In this document: positions 17,689 through 26,671 of the stretch, one piece after another
How the letters are laid out: every line of letters starts with the position of its first letter
Numbering within the stretch: position 1 is the first letter of the stretch
NCBI RefSeq assembly: GCF_019048845.1
Contig: NZ_CP077425.1
Location: 558,001-622,000 of the forward strand
DNA from: Vibrio mimicus
GTDB taxonomy: Bacteria > Pseudomonadota > Gammaproteobacteria > Enterobacterales > Vibrionaceae
Length of the DNA stretch: 64,000 nucleotides
Direction of reading: 5' to 3'
Program-made: the position numbers and the translations under genes
Notes under the pieces: model-generated
Database searches by the model: none
The model's input: only the letters and a program-made list of their open reading frames with translations
Told to the model about the DNA's origin: nothing

Positions 17689-19320
17689 ATGTCCTTCTTC
17701 AAAAACTTAGCGATCGGTAAAAAAATTGCCATCGCACTTGCTGTGATTGCTCTGATCAACTTAGCGTTTGGTAGCTACCTGTACCGCTCACTCGACACTA
17801 TTAACAGTGATGTGCTTAACCTCACTGACGACACCCTGCCTTCCATGATGTTGGTTAACAGTATTAAATACGACATGTCTTCTGTGCGTCGAGCGCAAAT
17901 CGGCTTACTGTCTTCAACGGATGCAGCAGAAATCGCTGACGATATCCGCTGGATGAACGACCACTACAAGCAAATCGAAAAAGATTTGAATCAATATGAG
18001 CGTAGTATTTGGACTGACAGTGAACGCCGTGTATTTATGCCAGTGAAAAACCTGTGGCAAGACTACTTACACCAGCTCGATTCCTACAATAACGATATTC
18101 TGAACAAAGATTTCGATACAGCACAACTAGACATTCAACGTTCCCGACCAACCTATGAAAAATTGGAAGTCGCGATTGATGAATTGCTGAAACTCAACCT
18201 TTCTTATGTTGATGGTAACCGCACCGAACTCACTTCGCTGATCGATACCATTACTCACTTTTCCATCACCAGCATCGTCGCTCTTCTGGGTTTTATGTGC
18301 CTTATCACTTGGTTACTGACCAACCTGATCTGCCGCCCACTGCAACAAGTCGTTGCTCAAGCAAACGCGATTGCTGAAGGCAACTTAGGGCACCGTTTAG
18401 ACAGAGAAACAATCGGTAAAGATGAGCTCGGCGAGCTAGCAGATGCCTGCAGCAAAATGCAAAACAACCTGCGCTTAATGGTTGAAGAAATCATTACTAG
18501 CGCGACCCAATTGGCTCATGCCGTTGATGAAGTGAGTGCGGTGTCTGAGCAGACTTCACAGGGAATGCAGATCCAACAAGGTGAAGTGATGCAAATTGCC
18601 ACAGCAATGACGGAGATGAAATCCACCGTTGAAGAAGTGGCACGTAACACCGAAATCGCATCCGACTCTTCTCGTGAAAGTAGCCAACACGCAGACTTAG
18701 GTTCACAACAAATGCGTGCGGTGAACGACTCGATTGAGCAAGTTAATCAAGAGATCGGCCGTACTGAGCAGCGTGTTCTGGAGCTAGAAACTCAGGCGCA
18801 GCAAATCAATATGGTAGTAGATGTGATCAGCAGTATTGCCGAGCAGACCAACCTGTTAGCATTGAACGCTGCGATTGAGGCGGCACGCGCTGGTGAACAA
18901 GGTCGTGGTTTTGCGGTGGTGGCGGATGAAGTTCGCTCTCTAGCCGGCAAAACTCAACAGTCAACGGGTGACATCGTTGAGATCATCCGAAACTTGCAGG
19001 TTTGTGCACAAAAAGCACGCGAAACAACCAACAACAGCCGTGAATTGATCAACCACTGTGTGCAGCAAAGCCAAGAGACCCAGCAGGCGATTGAGCAAAT
19101 TCGCTACCAAAGTAGCCAAATTGCCGATATGACGATTCAAATCGCTAGCGCCTGTGGTGAGCAAGATTCGGTAAGTGAAGAACTTAGCCGTAATATCGAA
19201 CGCATCAACGATTCCGCTAAAGAAGTGGCGCAAGGCTCCTCTAGCGCAGCGCAATCTTGTGCTGAACTTAGCCAGCTTGCAAGCCAATTACAGCACACGG
19301 TACAACGCTTCCGCCTGTAA
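17689..19320 (+). CDS. Methyl-accepting chemotaxis protein
   Basis: A 543-residue chemoreceptor. Membrane helix 1 lies at about residues 10-31, a helical periplasmic sensor (four-helix-bundle type) follows, and membrane helix 2 lies at about 187-208. HAMP (about 210-262) and a methyl-accepting signalling domain follow, with the conserved hairpin tip [20 protein letters not shown]. It relays ligand binding to CheW/CheA. The sensor domain gives no clue to the ligand. The C-terminus ends QHTVQRFRL without a CheR-tethering pentapeptide. It is monocistronic, with its own terminator. Confidence 0.93.
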   Translation: MSFFKNLAIGKKIAIALAVIALINLAFGSYLYRSLDTINSDVLNLTDDTLPSMMLVNSIKYDMSSVRRAQIGLLSSTDAAEIADDIRWMNDHYKQIEKDLNQYERSIWTDSERRVFMPVKNLWQDYLHQLDSYNNDILNKDFDTAQLDIQRSRPTYEKLEVAIDELLKLNLSYVDGNRTELTSLIDTITHFSITSIVALLGFMCLITWLLTNLICRPLQQVVAQANAIAEGNLGHRLDRETIGKDELGELADACSKMQNNLRLMVEEIITSATQLAHAVDEVSAVSEQTSQGMQIQQGEVMQIATAMTEMKSTVEEVARNTEIASDSSRESSQHADLGSQQMRAVNDSIEQVNQEIGRTEQRVLELETQAQQINMVVDVISSIAEQTNLLALNAAIEAARAGEQGRGFAVVADEVRSLAGKTQQSTGDIVEIIRNLQVCAQKARETTNNSRELINHCVQQSQETQQAIEQIRYQSSQIADMTIQIASACGEQDSVSEELSRNIERINDSAKEVAQGSSSAAQSCAELSQLASQLQHTVQRFRL

Positions 19321-19378
19321 TCAAGGTATGCGTTTGAGGAACACCATGAGTCATCCCCAACGCAGCCATTAAAAGCAG

Positions 19379-19407
19379 AAGGGCGAATGATAAGTTCGCC
19401 CTTATTT
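19379..19407 (+). terminator. Terminator of the chemoreceptor gene
   Basis: AAGGGCGAA (19379-19387) pairs with TTCGCCCTT (19395-19403), loop of 7, followed by ATTTA. Confidence 0.75.
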
Positions 19408-19474
19408 ACATCACTTGAACCGTGCGCAGGCTCTGTCTACAATGGCGCACTTTTATCGAGTCAGGTCACATACA

Positions 19475-19723
19475 ATGAACGACACTACAACAAAACCCGC
19501 TTTACCGGATCGCCTATCAGGCAATTCTCGCAGCCCATTCTTCGTTAAAGAGTGCTTTGAACACCAAATCGGCATTCGTTTTAACGGTAAAGAGCGTACC
19601 GATGTAGAAGAATACTGCATCAGTGAAGGCTGGATTAAAATCCCATCACCAAAGGCGAAAGATCGCTACGGCAACCCGATGCTGATCCAATTGAAAGGCA
19701 CAGTAGAAGCTTATTACGTGTAA
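19475..19723 (+). CDS. DUF3297 family protein
   Basis: An 82-residue soluble protein (MNDTTTKPALPDRL; the middle holds HQIGIRFNGKERTDVEEYC). It matches the DUF3297 family from many proteobacteria, whose function is unknown. I chose ATG 19475 with AGGT upstream; the 20-residue in-frame extension from 19415 lies across the preceding gene's 3' region and looks non-coding. A strong terminator follows. Confidence 0.8.
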   Translation: MNDTTTKPALPDRLSGNSRSPFFVKECFEHQIGIRFNGKERTDVEEYCISEGWIKIPSPKAKDRYGNPMLIQLKGTVEAYYV

Positions 19724-19780
19724 GCGTTCACTTTCACGTTCAAACCCATTTTTATTACTTTGAGTCGTGAAATCGCCTGT

Positions 19781-19810
19781 AAAAATCCGCCACTTGAGGC
19801 GGATTTTTTT
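19781..19810 (+). terminator. Terminator of the DUF3297 gene
   Basis: An 11-bp stem (AAAAATCCGCC at 19781-19791, GGCGGATTTTT at 19798-19808) with a long T tract. Confidence 0.9.
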
Positions 19811-19837
19811 ATGAGCCAATCGGATTGATAAGTCGCA

Positions 19838-20308
19838 TTACTCATCACGCAGCAGCGCTTTGGCAAGCAGTGATAGCGCCGCAGAAAGTAGCACAAGGTC
19901 TTTTAGCAAGAATTGCCCCGGTACCACCGAAATCGCAGGAAAACCACCTAAACTAGGCTCCGTAATCGGAGCACTCAATAAAAAGCTACTGGTGACCGCA
20001 AACGTGAGTGTGGCACTGGCTGCACCCAATACGGCAATGATGCGATGTACCGGAGCGAATAGCAGAGCAAGCGCTGTCGCTACTTCAACCAAACCAATCA
20101 GGTTTGATGCACCTTGTAAACTAAACACACTGTACAACCAGCTGGTTAGAGGACTTGAGGCGACTAGCCCCTCAATCGCACCGGCTTCATAGCTGGTAAA
20201 TTTCATCGCACCGATCCAAGCTAGCACAATTACAATGGAGAAACGTACGGCGTTATCGGCCACTTTATCTAACGATGACACCCAAACTGGGTGATGTTGA
20301 GTCTTCAT
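19838..20308 (-). CDS. DUF417 membrane protein, RclC-like
   Basis: A 156-residue protein with four predicted membrane helices and the DUF417 (YkgB) pattern (VIVLAWIGAMKFTSYEA near residue 30; LGGFPAISVVPGQFLLKD near 120). YkgB of E. coli is RclC, part of the reactive-chlorine resistance operon. AAGGAA precedes ATG 20308. It follows a glutaredoxin gene by 43 bp, and the divergent regulator is RclR-like, so a role in oxidant or thiol stress is likely by context. The molecular function of RclC itself is not established. Confidence 0.8.
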   Translation of the reverse strand: MKTQHHPVWVSSLDKVADNAVRFSIVIVLAWIGAMKFTSYEAGAIEGLVASSPLTSWLYSVFSLQGASNLIGLVEVATALALLFAPVHRIIAVLGAASATLTFAVTSSFLLSAPITEPSLGGFPAISVVPGQFLLKDLVLLSAALSLLAKALLRDE

Positions 20309-20351
20309 TTTTTATTCCTTCTTAAAACAGGTTTATCGATGCATGCTTGCG

Positions 20352-20618
20352 TTAGTGGCTCGTTTGGCTCATCAGCACTTGCGTAAACTGGCCGCTTTTT
20401 ATGGCCGCCATGAGATCGTCATGACCACCAATATGGAGATCACCGACAAAAATTTGCGGTACGGTTTTGCGTTGGCTGCGGTTAACCATTTCGTTAAACA
20501 AAGCCTGATTAGTGCTCACTTCGATTTCGCGATAGCTCAACCCCATGCTGGTCAACGTTTGTTTGGCCGCTTTGCAATAGGGGCAGTAGCTTTTGGTGTA
20601 AATTTCAATCTTCGCCAT
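20352..20618 (-). CDS. Glutaredoxin (GrxC-like)
   Basis: An 88-residue dithiol glutaredoxin with the active site CPYC (residues 11-14), the cis-Pro region KTVPQIFV and the glutathione-binding GGHDDL motif. It reduces disulfides and glutathionylated proteins in the cytosol. I chose ATG 20618 (GAGG 8 nt upstream) over in-frame starts at 20624 and 20666. It is the first gene of a two-gene unit with the RclC-like gene and is divergent from the RclR-like regulator. Confidence 0.9.
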   Translation of the reverse strand: MAKIEIYTKSYCPYCKAAKQTLTSMGLSYREIEVSTNQALFNEMVNRSQRKTVPQIFVGDLHIGGHDDLMAAIKSGQFTQVLMSQTSH

Positions 20619-20732
20619 GGTCATTACCTCGTTGCGTTGTGTATGGGCTACTTTAAGGCTTGCCACTCGTACTATCTATGCACAATAATCTTGAATTAAT
20701 ACATCGATCGTACATCCTAAGAGAGGATTCAA

Positions 20733-21584
20733 ATGGAAGTGATGAGCGACATTCTCCGCGCGATACGGGTGTCTGGCAGCGTCTATTTTTGCAGTCAGGT
20801 CGAAGCACCTTGGACAAAAAACTTTCATGATGCCGAACAAGCCAGCTTTCACATGATTCGGCGTGGTACTTGTTGGGCCAGTGTGGATGGCTATGTTGAG
20901 CGTTTGGAAGCGGGTGATTTGATTTTTCTTGGTCCAGGCCAAGAACATGTACTTTCCAGTCAGTCTCCGGTTAAAGAGCAACCCGATTTTGCAGAGTCAA
21001 CTCTGCTGCTGTGTGGATCATTTAGCTTCACGCGCACGGCGACTACACCACTATTGAGTGTGTTTCCTCGCGTTACGATAGTGCGAGACAAGGACTTTGC
21101 TAAATACCCTTGGCTGCGTAGCACTTTTGATCAGTTAAGTGCGGAATATCTATCGCAAGGCCCCGGCTCTGAGCTGATTGTGAACAAGCTGACCGAGATC
21201 ATTTTGGTTGAGCTGATCCGAATTAACTTTGGCCGTGAACAAAACAGCCCATTTTTAGAAGCATTGAACGACAAGCGTATTTCTCGCGCACTACAACTGT
21301 TGCATGATCACCCGCAGCAGAGTTGGACACTCGAATCACTCGCTAACCAAATTGGCATGTCACGCGCTGCTTTTGCGAACCGTTTTTCAGCTTTGGTTGG
21401 CCGCCCGATGTTTGAGTATTTAACTCACCTTCGGATGCAAAAAGCGCAGGAATTACTGCAAGAATCCCTGCTGCCTATTGATGACATCGCCGAACAAGTC
21501 GGCTATGAATCAGAGCGCGCTTTTACTTTGACCTTTAAAAAGCACACAGGCACAACGCCCAAGCGATTTCGCTCGCAAAGCTGA
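20733..21584 (+). CDS. RclR-like AraC-family redox regulator
   Basis: A 283-residue regulator with an N-terminal cupin domain and a C-terminal AraC double helix-turn-helix (about residues 180-280; WTLESLANQIGMSRAAFANRF). Cys20 and Cys94 (in LLLCGSFSF) fall where E. coli RclR has its two redox-sensing cysteines, as I remember that sequence. This suggests it senses hypochlorous acid or another electrophile and activates the divergent glutaredoxin-rclC unit. GAGGA precedes ATG 20733. Cys47 is an additional thiol. Confidence 0.8.
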   Translation: MEVMSDILRAIRVSGSVYFCSQVEAPWTKNFHDAEQASFHMIRRGTCWASVDGYVERLEAGDLIFLGPGQEHVLSSQSPVKEQPDFAESTLLLCGSFSFTRTATTPLLSVFPRVTIVRDKDFAKYPWLRSTFDQLSAEYLSQGPGSELIVNKLTEIILVELIRINFGREQNSPFLEALNDKRISRALQLLHDHPQQSWTLESLANQIGMSRAAFANRFSALVGRPMFEYLTHLRMQKAQELLQESLLPIDDIAEQVGYESERAFTLTFKKHTGTTPKRFRSQS

Positions 21585-21726
21585 CGGCATAGAAATGCAC
21601 TCGGTAGGCATCAATCAATTAGCCTATTCACGCAATAGCATCAGGCTAGGTTGCGTGATATCTTTTTGATTCAAAGAGCAAAAACTAAAAAATGCTGTTG
21701 GTGACAGAAGGAAGCTAGGGATCACA

Positions 21727-22464
21727 ATGAGTCAAATCACATTCAAAAACATAGAAACCGCGAAAAGTGTCACGCTTGATTCTCATCTCTGCACACTAAA
21801 ATCGTCTGGACGAGAGGTTTTTATCCAAGATGCGGCGATCTCGGTTCTCCTTCACCACCTTTTCACTCTTCAAGCACCATTAATCAGCTACAACGATATA
21901 GGCAATATCGTCAGAGATCAGAAATCCACCTTCCATATGGAAGATAGCCCAGACAGTATTATCGCCAACAAATACGTATTCAAAGCTCGTGCAGTATTAA
22001 AGAGCGTCATGATCGAAGATTTTATCGTGACTGTGCGCGGACGAGGGTACAAAATTTCCAACAAATGGCTGCCTCTTATCGAAGTGCAAACCGATGATAA
22101 AAGTAAAAACGCTTTTCTGGCAGAAATCACCGCCATCATTGAAGACTGTATTGCCTACAGCGAATCCGCCGACATTACGCAAGACAAAAGTGGATTATCG
22201 TTTATCAAGCCAGATCAAGAGATTGTGATGGAGCATTTTCGAAGAATGAACGATTGCTATCATGCTTTCCTCCGCCGTTATTCTGCGCCAGGCAACAGTA
22301 TTGAACTGTTCGAACTCCGAGAGAAAATCACCAAAGTGCTTCTTTACGCCATCTATTGGCGAGTCGGCGATAGCCTGACCGATGAAAAATTTCGGTCAGA
22401 CTATAAAAATGAACTCAAACTTATCCTAAGGCAAATTAACCAAGCGGTAGCCCTACTCAGCTAA
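21727..22464 (+). CDS. Winged-helix regulator with an unclassified C-terminal domain
   Basis: A 245-residue protein. Residues about 15-115 look like an OmpR/PhoB (Trans_reg_C) winged helix: an AISVLLHHLF recognition region and the wing motif VTVRGRGYKIS. There is no receiver domain. The C-terminal 125 residues are mainly helical, without a membrane segment, and I do not recognise them. It converges with, and overlaps by 8 bp, the last gene of the AlaX-oxygenase operon, so it is a candidate regulator of that cluster. It could belong to a different unit, since it is transcribed from the opposite side. Confidence 0.7.
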   Translation: MSQITFKNIETAKSVTLDSHLCTLKSSGREVFIQDAAISVLLHHLFTLQAPLISYNDIGNIVRDQKSTFHMEDSPDSIIANKYVFKARAVLKSVMIEDFIVTVRGRGYKISNKWLPLIEVQTDDKSKNAFLAEITAIIEDCIAYSESADITQDKSGLSFIKPDQEIVMEHFRRMNDCYHAFLRRYSAPGNSIELFELREKITKVLLYAIYWRVGDSLTDEKFRSDYKNELKLILRQINQAVALLS

Positions 22465-23689
22465 CAGCATAATGCACAGGCTTAAATCGACTCATCTGTT
22501 CAAAAGTTTGATCGACAAGTGATTTATCGTTTCCACAACAGGTAACGTGAGCACAGTAATCGAGGTTGGAGAAACAACCTTGGTGTATATCTCCAACCGA
22601 GGCTTGATTTAAAAAACGCATACTCAGTTGATCATGCGTTGGAGGGGGATTAAGCAATTCAACGCGCCCCGTACCTTTGGGATACACCAAATAGAACGCA
22701 TGTTGTTGTCTAGAAAAGTGAAACGCAGCAGGTACTGAGTGTGTCTGAATCATAATATCCAGATTGAGCAAATTCACTCCCGTCGCTTTCTCATACATGG
22801 TCGTCACTAACATACCGGGTGGTCTTGCCCCTACTTCCAAAAAAACCAAGTCCTGAGCGTTATTTCGCCGCACAAATATTTCCATGTGATAAACGCCATC
22901 TTTCGCTTTCAGCACAGTTAAGGCGTTTTCTGCAAATGTGATTAACCGCTGCCGCAAAGGACTTTCAACATCCATAACTCTTCCGCCAAGTGGCGACCCG
23001 GATTGAAAATCTATCGTTGGGCAAAGATATTCCGTGCATTCCGAGAAAATGCTCTCTCCTCGCCAAATCGCGATATCGCAATGATACAAGTCACCCTCAA
23101 TATACTCTTCCACTTCGTATTCGTTGAAAGCACATCCAACCTGCGCTTTCATCTCGATAAAATCCCCTTCATTGCGAACGATGTAGATGTTATTCGAACC
23201 TGCCGAACGTTTGGGTTTCACCACAAAAGGTAATCCAAGAACAGATTCTATCGCACGATAATCTTGTTCATCATCCAACGTTTCCAAAAAGCGTGGCGTG
23301 GTGATGTGCTGTGCAGACAACCATTTTTTCATGGTCACCTTATCTCGAAACCGTTCAAGTTCGCTGTCATTGAAAGAGTTATGGCGAAGTGAGTGTGCAA
23401 GCTCGACATTGCCCTCATCAAAACAGATAAAATCGATCTCGGGGTATGAGGCTTGGATCAAACCCACTACATGAGCAATTTCTTGAACATCGTATTCGAT
23501 GATCACGCCATCATTTGCCGTAATGGCTACTGGAAATTGGTGAGGAAAAACCGCGGCAATATGCGCTGGCAATTTTTCTAGTTCTTGAGCTGAAGCGATG
23601 ACAATGAGGACATAGTCATTAAAAAGAGGCATTGAAAAATCAACCTGAGTTAACTGCCTCGTTGAGAGAAATATCATAGCTTTGGTCAT
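22457..23689 (-). CDS. ATP-grasp carboxylate-amine ligase
   Basis: A 410-residue ATP-grasp enzyme. Its central domain carries the nucleotide-binding lysine in LPFVVKPKRSAGSNN (about residue 158) and the metal-binding segment GVYHMEIFVRR...FLEVGARPPG (about 270-297). This branch (L-amino-acid ligase/carnosine synthase-like) joins a carboxylate to an amine through an acyl-phosphate. AAGGA precedes ATG 23689. It is the last gene of a six-gene operon with an oxygenase, tRNA editor and exporters, so a dipeptide or amide of a modified amino acid is a likely product. The substrates are unknown. Confidence 0.8.
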   Translation of the reverse strand: MTKAMIFLSTRQLTQVDFSMPLFNDYVLIVIASAQELEKLPAHIAAVFPHQFPVAITANDGVIIEYDVQEIAHVVGLIQASYPEIDFICFDEGNVELAHSLRHNSFNDSELERFRDKVTMKKWLSAQHITTPRFLETLDDEQDYRAIESVLGLPFVVKPKRSAGSNNIYIVRNEGDFIEMKAQVGCAFNEYEVEEYIEGDLYHCDIAIWRGESIFSECTEYLCPTIDFQSGSPLGGRVMDVESPLRQRLITFAENALTVLKAKDGVYHMEIFVRRNNAQDLVFLEVGARPPGMLVTTMYEKATGVNLLNLDIMIQTHSVPAAFHFSRQQHAFYLVYPKGTGRVELLNPPPTHDQLSMRFLNQASVGDIHQGCFSNLDYCAHVTCCGNDKSLVDQTFEQMSRFKPVHYAVS

Positions 23690-23707
23690 TTTATTTCATC
23701 CTTGAAA

Positions 23708-24565
23708 TTATGCGGTTTTCAGAGTGGCCTGATAAAGCATTGTCAACGCGATCAGGAGAGTTAAGCTAATTTCTAAAACAGAGAAACGCTGGTTTTCTAC
23801 CAAGGTCATAAACAGCAGACAAAGGATTGGCGTCAACGGCGTAAATTGCGCAGTAACCTTGGCACCGAGTTTCTTAATCGATTTTTGCATCAAGAACAAA
23901 GGTACAATGCTGCCTGTCACGGCAATTAAACACAGTAGCGCCAAGTCGTTGAAGGCAATACCTTGCTGGCCAATGACAAACAAGCTATAGATGCCGCACA
24001 AAATGATCACAAAAAAGAATCGTACGGAGAGGATTTGCGAAGCAGAGATACCGGTTTCTTTGTGTAAATTCGCACTTTCTCTCATATAAAAAGCACCAAA
24101 AAGCGTTGAAATGAGTGTTAACCCCAATCCAATCACGGTGTCTTTAGGATCCGCGTCTGAAATTAAAAAGGACACAGCAATAGCAAGCACCATGGCCACG
24201 ATATTGACGGAGATTTCAAGGCGGCTTATCTCTTTTCGGTTATGAAGCATATTGAAAAACGAAAGCCCCGAGAAAAACACCATGATGTAAGCGATTGGGC
24301 TAATGTAAATCACTACATAAAACGCCAGTACCGTATTAATTAATGTCGATAAATTGATTTTGATAACCAGCTTCTTTTGGCTAACTAGAACCTCCCACAT
24401 CACCTGACGGCTTTTCAAATTGATCGTAAAAAAGAACGCAGCAGCTAACCCATAGGTAATAAAAGTAGACACAATCGGGTCAACACTTTTCACTACCTTT
24501 GACATAAAGACAAAAGACAGTGAAAAGAAAATGCAGAACGCAATGATTTCTTTATATTTAAGCAT
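23708..24565 (-). CDS. EamA/DMT-type membrane transporter
   Basis: A 285-residue protein with about ten hydrophobic helices in two halves (EamA-like repeats; second half begins near residue 150), as in drug/metabolite transporters that export amino acids and metabolites. Its start overlaps the end of the upstream FAD gene by 8 bp and it sits 18 bp before the ATP-grasp gene, so it is co-translated. By context it probably exports the cluster's product or an intermediate. Sequence similarity to characterised members is low. Confidence 0.72.
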   Translation of the reverse strand: MLKYKEIIAFCIFFSLSFVFMSKVVKSVDPIVSTFITYGLAAAFFFTINLKSRQVMWEVLVSQKKLVIKINLSTLINTVLAFYVVIYISPIAYIMVFFSGLSFFNMLHNRKEISRLEISVNIVAMVLAIAVSFLISDADPKDTVIGLGLTLISTLFGAFYMRESANLHKETGISASQILSVRFFFVIILCGIYSLFVIGQQGIAFNDLALLCLIAVTGSIVPLFLMQKSIKKLGAKVTAQFTPLTPILCLLFMTLVENQRFSVLEISLTLLIALTMLYQATLKTA

Positions 24566-25958
24566 AATGACTCAACAACCCTATCTTCGTTTGGCGATCT
24601 AACATCGCGATATGAGAAACAATTTTTTTCGCTTGAATAACCGAAGAACGTACGTAATTGGTGATAGGAACTTCTCCTGTCGCGGGGCCACCAATCACGT
24701 ATAGCGGAACCGCATTATTGTCGGAGTTGACTTTCATGGTGCTCGCGTCAAGGCTAAGCCCGCCCGATTTATTTCGACGTACTGAAAATACAGAAAGCGA
24801 TCCAATAAGTTCATCATTCAATGGCTTGTGGGAGATACCTGACGCATTTATCACCAAGTCGAAGGAATCGATAACACCCGCGTTATTCCCACACACTTTG
24901 TTGTCTTGAATACAAAGATATTCAGACAAATTCTTCTGGATAATGTGAAGCCTGCCCGATGCTATGGCGTTTAGTACAATTTCGGCATTTTTAAGTGGGA
25001 AGGAAGATACATAGTGTTTGATGAAATAGTGAAATTGTGTAGAAAGTTCGAGCTGGCGTGCGGTAGGCATAAAGGGAATTTGCTCATTAAATTCCTCAAT
25101 AAACTGACCGACAATGTCTTCCCAATCATTCTGATTTGATTTGCAGTTCGCAATATCTCGCCCAAGCTTTTCGGCAACGTTTGCTTCTCGATAACAAGAA
25201 GGTGCACTCAAACGGCTTAGAATAGTTAAATCTAAATGGCTAGGTTTTTTAATCAGTAATGAGTCCCGCACCGACGGCAATTCACCGGAGCGCGATACCA
25301 TCGTCATTCTCGCAGCGGGGTAGTGATTGTAGATAGCGACAGCAACATCAATGGCAGACAACTTTGAACCAAGGATCAATACGTTACTGTGATTATTCAC
25401 GCGTGATAGAAAATGGCGCTCTGGGTAAGGTGTTGCAACGAAGTTTTCACACCCTTTTTCAATCTCATTTGGGATAGCGGTGCGAATCCCTGTCGCGAGA
25501 ATAACGGCATCAAACACAAAGTCGATGTCGTCTTGATTCGTAACGATCATCCTTTCATTTTTATACGCTAGCGCTTTCACTTCCGAGCGTTCAACCAGAG
25601 TAGAGCACCCAAATGACGCCGCATAGTCTTTCGATTGTTGAAAGCGATCTAGGCAATATTCACTGAAATAAAATCGGCTGATGAAGTCTGAACAAGTGAC
25701 GTTAAGTTCTGGCTTCTTATCTCGAAGCCATTTGAAATAATCCAATTTGTCATCAGCGTACAAGGAAGTAACGCCAACACTGGTGTTTGTTAAGGATGAG
25801 GCCAAATCCGTGTGAAAACTGAAACTTTTTCCAACCCCTTGAGGGTCGAAAAGTGTAATGGATGAAAGTTCCGTGTGTTGCTCTTTTACCAGCTGCAGAT
25901 ACGCAGAGAGCCCACTAGGCCCAGCACCGATAATGGCGATATTTTTAATCTTCGTCAT
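24558..25958 (-). CDS. FAD/NAD(P)-dependent oxidoreductase (N-hydroxylase-like)
   Basis: A 466-residue flavoprotein. The FAD Rossmann motif IIGAGPSGLSA is at residues 7-17, a second dinucleotide site lies near 200 (VLILGSKLSAIDVA), and the late motif LVINASGISHKPLN (an ATG-like hinge) is near 370. This layout fits FAD-NAD(P)-binding monooxygenase-like proteins related to lysine/ornithine N-hydroxylases. It may hydroxylate or oxidise the amino group of an amino-acid precursor, but the reaction is inferred. I chose ATG 25958 over the longer start at 25997. The next gene overlaps its stop. Confidence 0.75.
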   Translation of the reverse strand: MTKIKNIAIIGAGPSGLSAYLQLVKEQHTELSSITLFDPQGVGKSFSFHTDLASSLTNTSVGVTSLYADDKLDYFKWLRDKKPELNVTCSDFISRFYFSEYCLDRFQQSKDYAASFGCSTLVERSEVKALAYKNERMIVTNQDDIDFVFDAVILATGIRTAIPNEIEKGCENFVATPYPERHFLSRVNNHSNVLILGSKLSAIDVAVAIYNHYPAARMTMVSRSGELPSVRDSLLIKKPSHLDLTILSRLSAPSCYREANVAEKLGRDIANCKSNQNDWEDIVGQFIEEFNEQIPFMPTARQLELSTQFHYFIKHYVSSFPLKNAEIVLNAIASGRLHIIQKNLSEYLCIQDNKVCGNNAGVIDSFDLVINASGISHKPLNDELIGSLSVFSVRRNKSGGLSLDASTMKVNSDNNAVPLYVIGGPATGEVPITNYVRSSVIQAKKIVSHIAMLDRQTKIGLLSHYA

Positions 25959-26035
25959 GGTTTTCCATTCCGTGGATAGGGTGAATGTTACGCTCAACGT
26001 GTAACGCTGTTTCTTTGGTGCTTAAACATCTGCGA

Positions 26036-26671
26036 CTAACCGATGGAATAAGTGGCAATCATATACAGCCCCATCATGAGCATGAATGCCCCTAAAATGC
26101 GGTCGATAAGATAGACCTTACTATCAAATTTCACCCGGACGCTCGGAAGCGTAACAATGAAGATAAAGGTCAAATACCACGCCATTTGCACTGCAACAAT
26201 CGAGACCATCACTAATAGCAATTTCTCGGTGCTCATTGATGGCGAAATGATGATGGAAAAAAGAGAGATGAAATAAATTGCTGCTTTGGGATTGAAAATA
26301 TTCACGATCAATCCACTCCAAAATGCAGATTTTGCAGCGGTATCACTTCCTTGTTCACCTGATGGCGCTATTTCGCTAGAGAATGATCCTTTGATGGATT
26401 GGTATCCCAGAAAAACCAGATAACTCCCCCCAAAAATACCGATACCTTGGGTCAACCACGCCGAACGTTCAAGTACAGCCGTTAACCCCGCGACGGAGTA
26501 ACCCATATGGAATAACAGGCCAACACAAACTCCCATCCCACAAATGATGCCGGCTTTTCGGCCTTGAAGTAGGGTTTTCTGAGACACCACAACAAAATCT
26601 GGACCTGGTGAAATAGAAGCCATCAGGTGAATAGTCAAAATAGAAAACAGAGCAGTGGTGAAATCCATCAT
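26036..26671 (-). CDS. LysE/RhtB-family amino-acid exporter
   Basis: A 211-residue inner-membrane protein with about six helices and the family motifs SPGPDFVVVSQKTL near residue 20 and NIFNPKAAIYFIS near 135. LysE/RhtB proteins pump out amino acids and analogues. Its ATG overlaps the TAA of the AlaX gene by one base (TAATG) with GGAGG upstream, which indicates tight coupling. In this operon it probably exports a modified amino acid. Confidence 0.88.
   Translation of the reverse strand: MMDFTTALFSILTIHLMASISPGPDFVVVSQKTLLQGRKAGIICGMGVCVGLLFHMGYSVAGLTAVLERSAWLTQGIGIFGGSYLVFLGYQSIKGSFSSEIAPSGEQGSDTAAKSAFWSGLIVNIFNPKAAIYFISLFSIIISPSMSTEKLLLVMVSIVAVQMAWYLTFIFIVTLPSVRVKFDSKVYLIDRILGAFMLMMGLYMIATYSIG

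Noticed and set aside
19416..19474. N-terminal extension of the DUF3297 protein
   Set aside because: It is not needed for the family length, and a better start with AGGT is at 19475.
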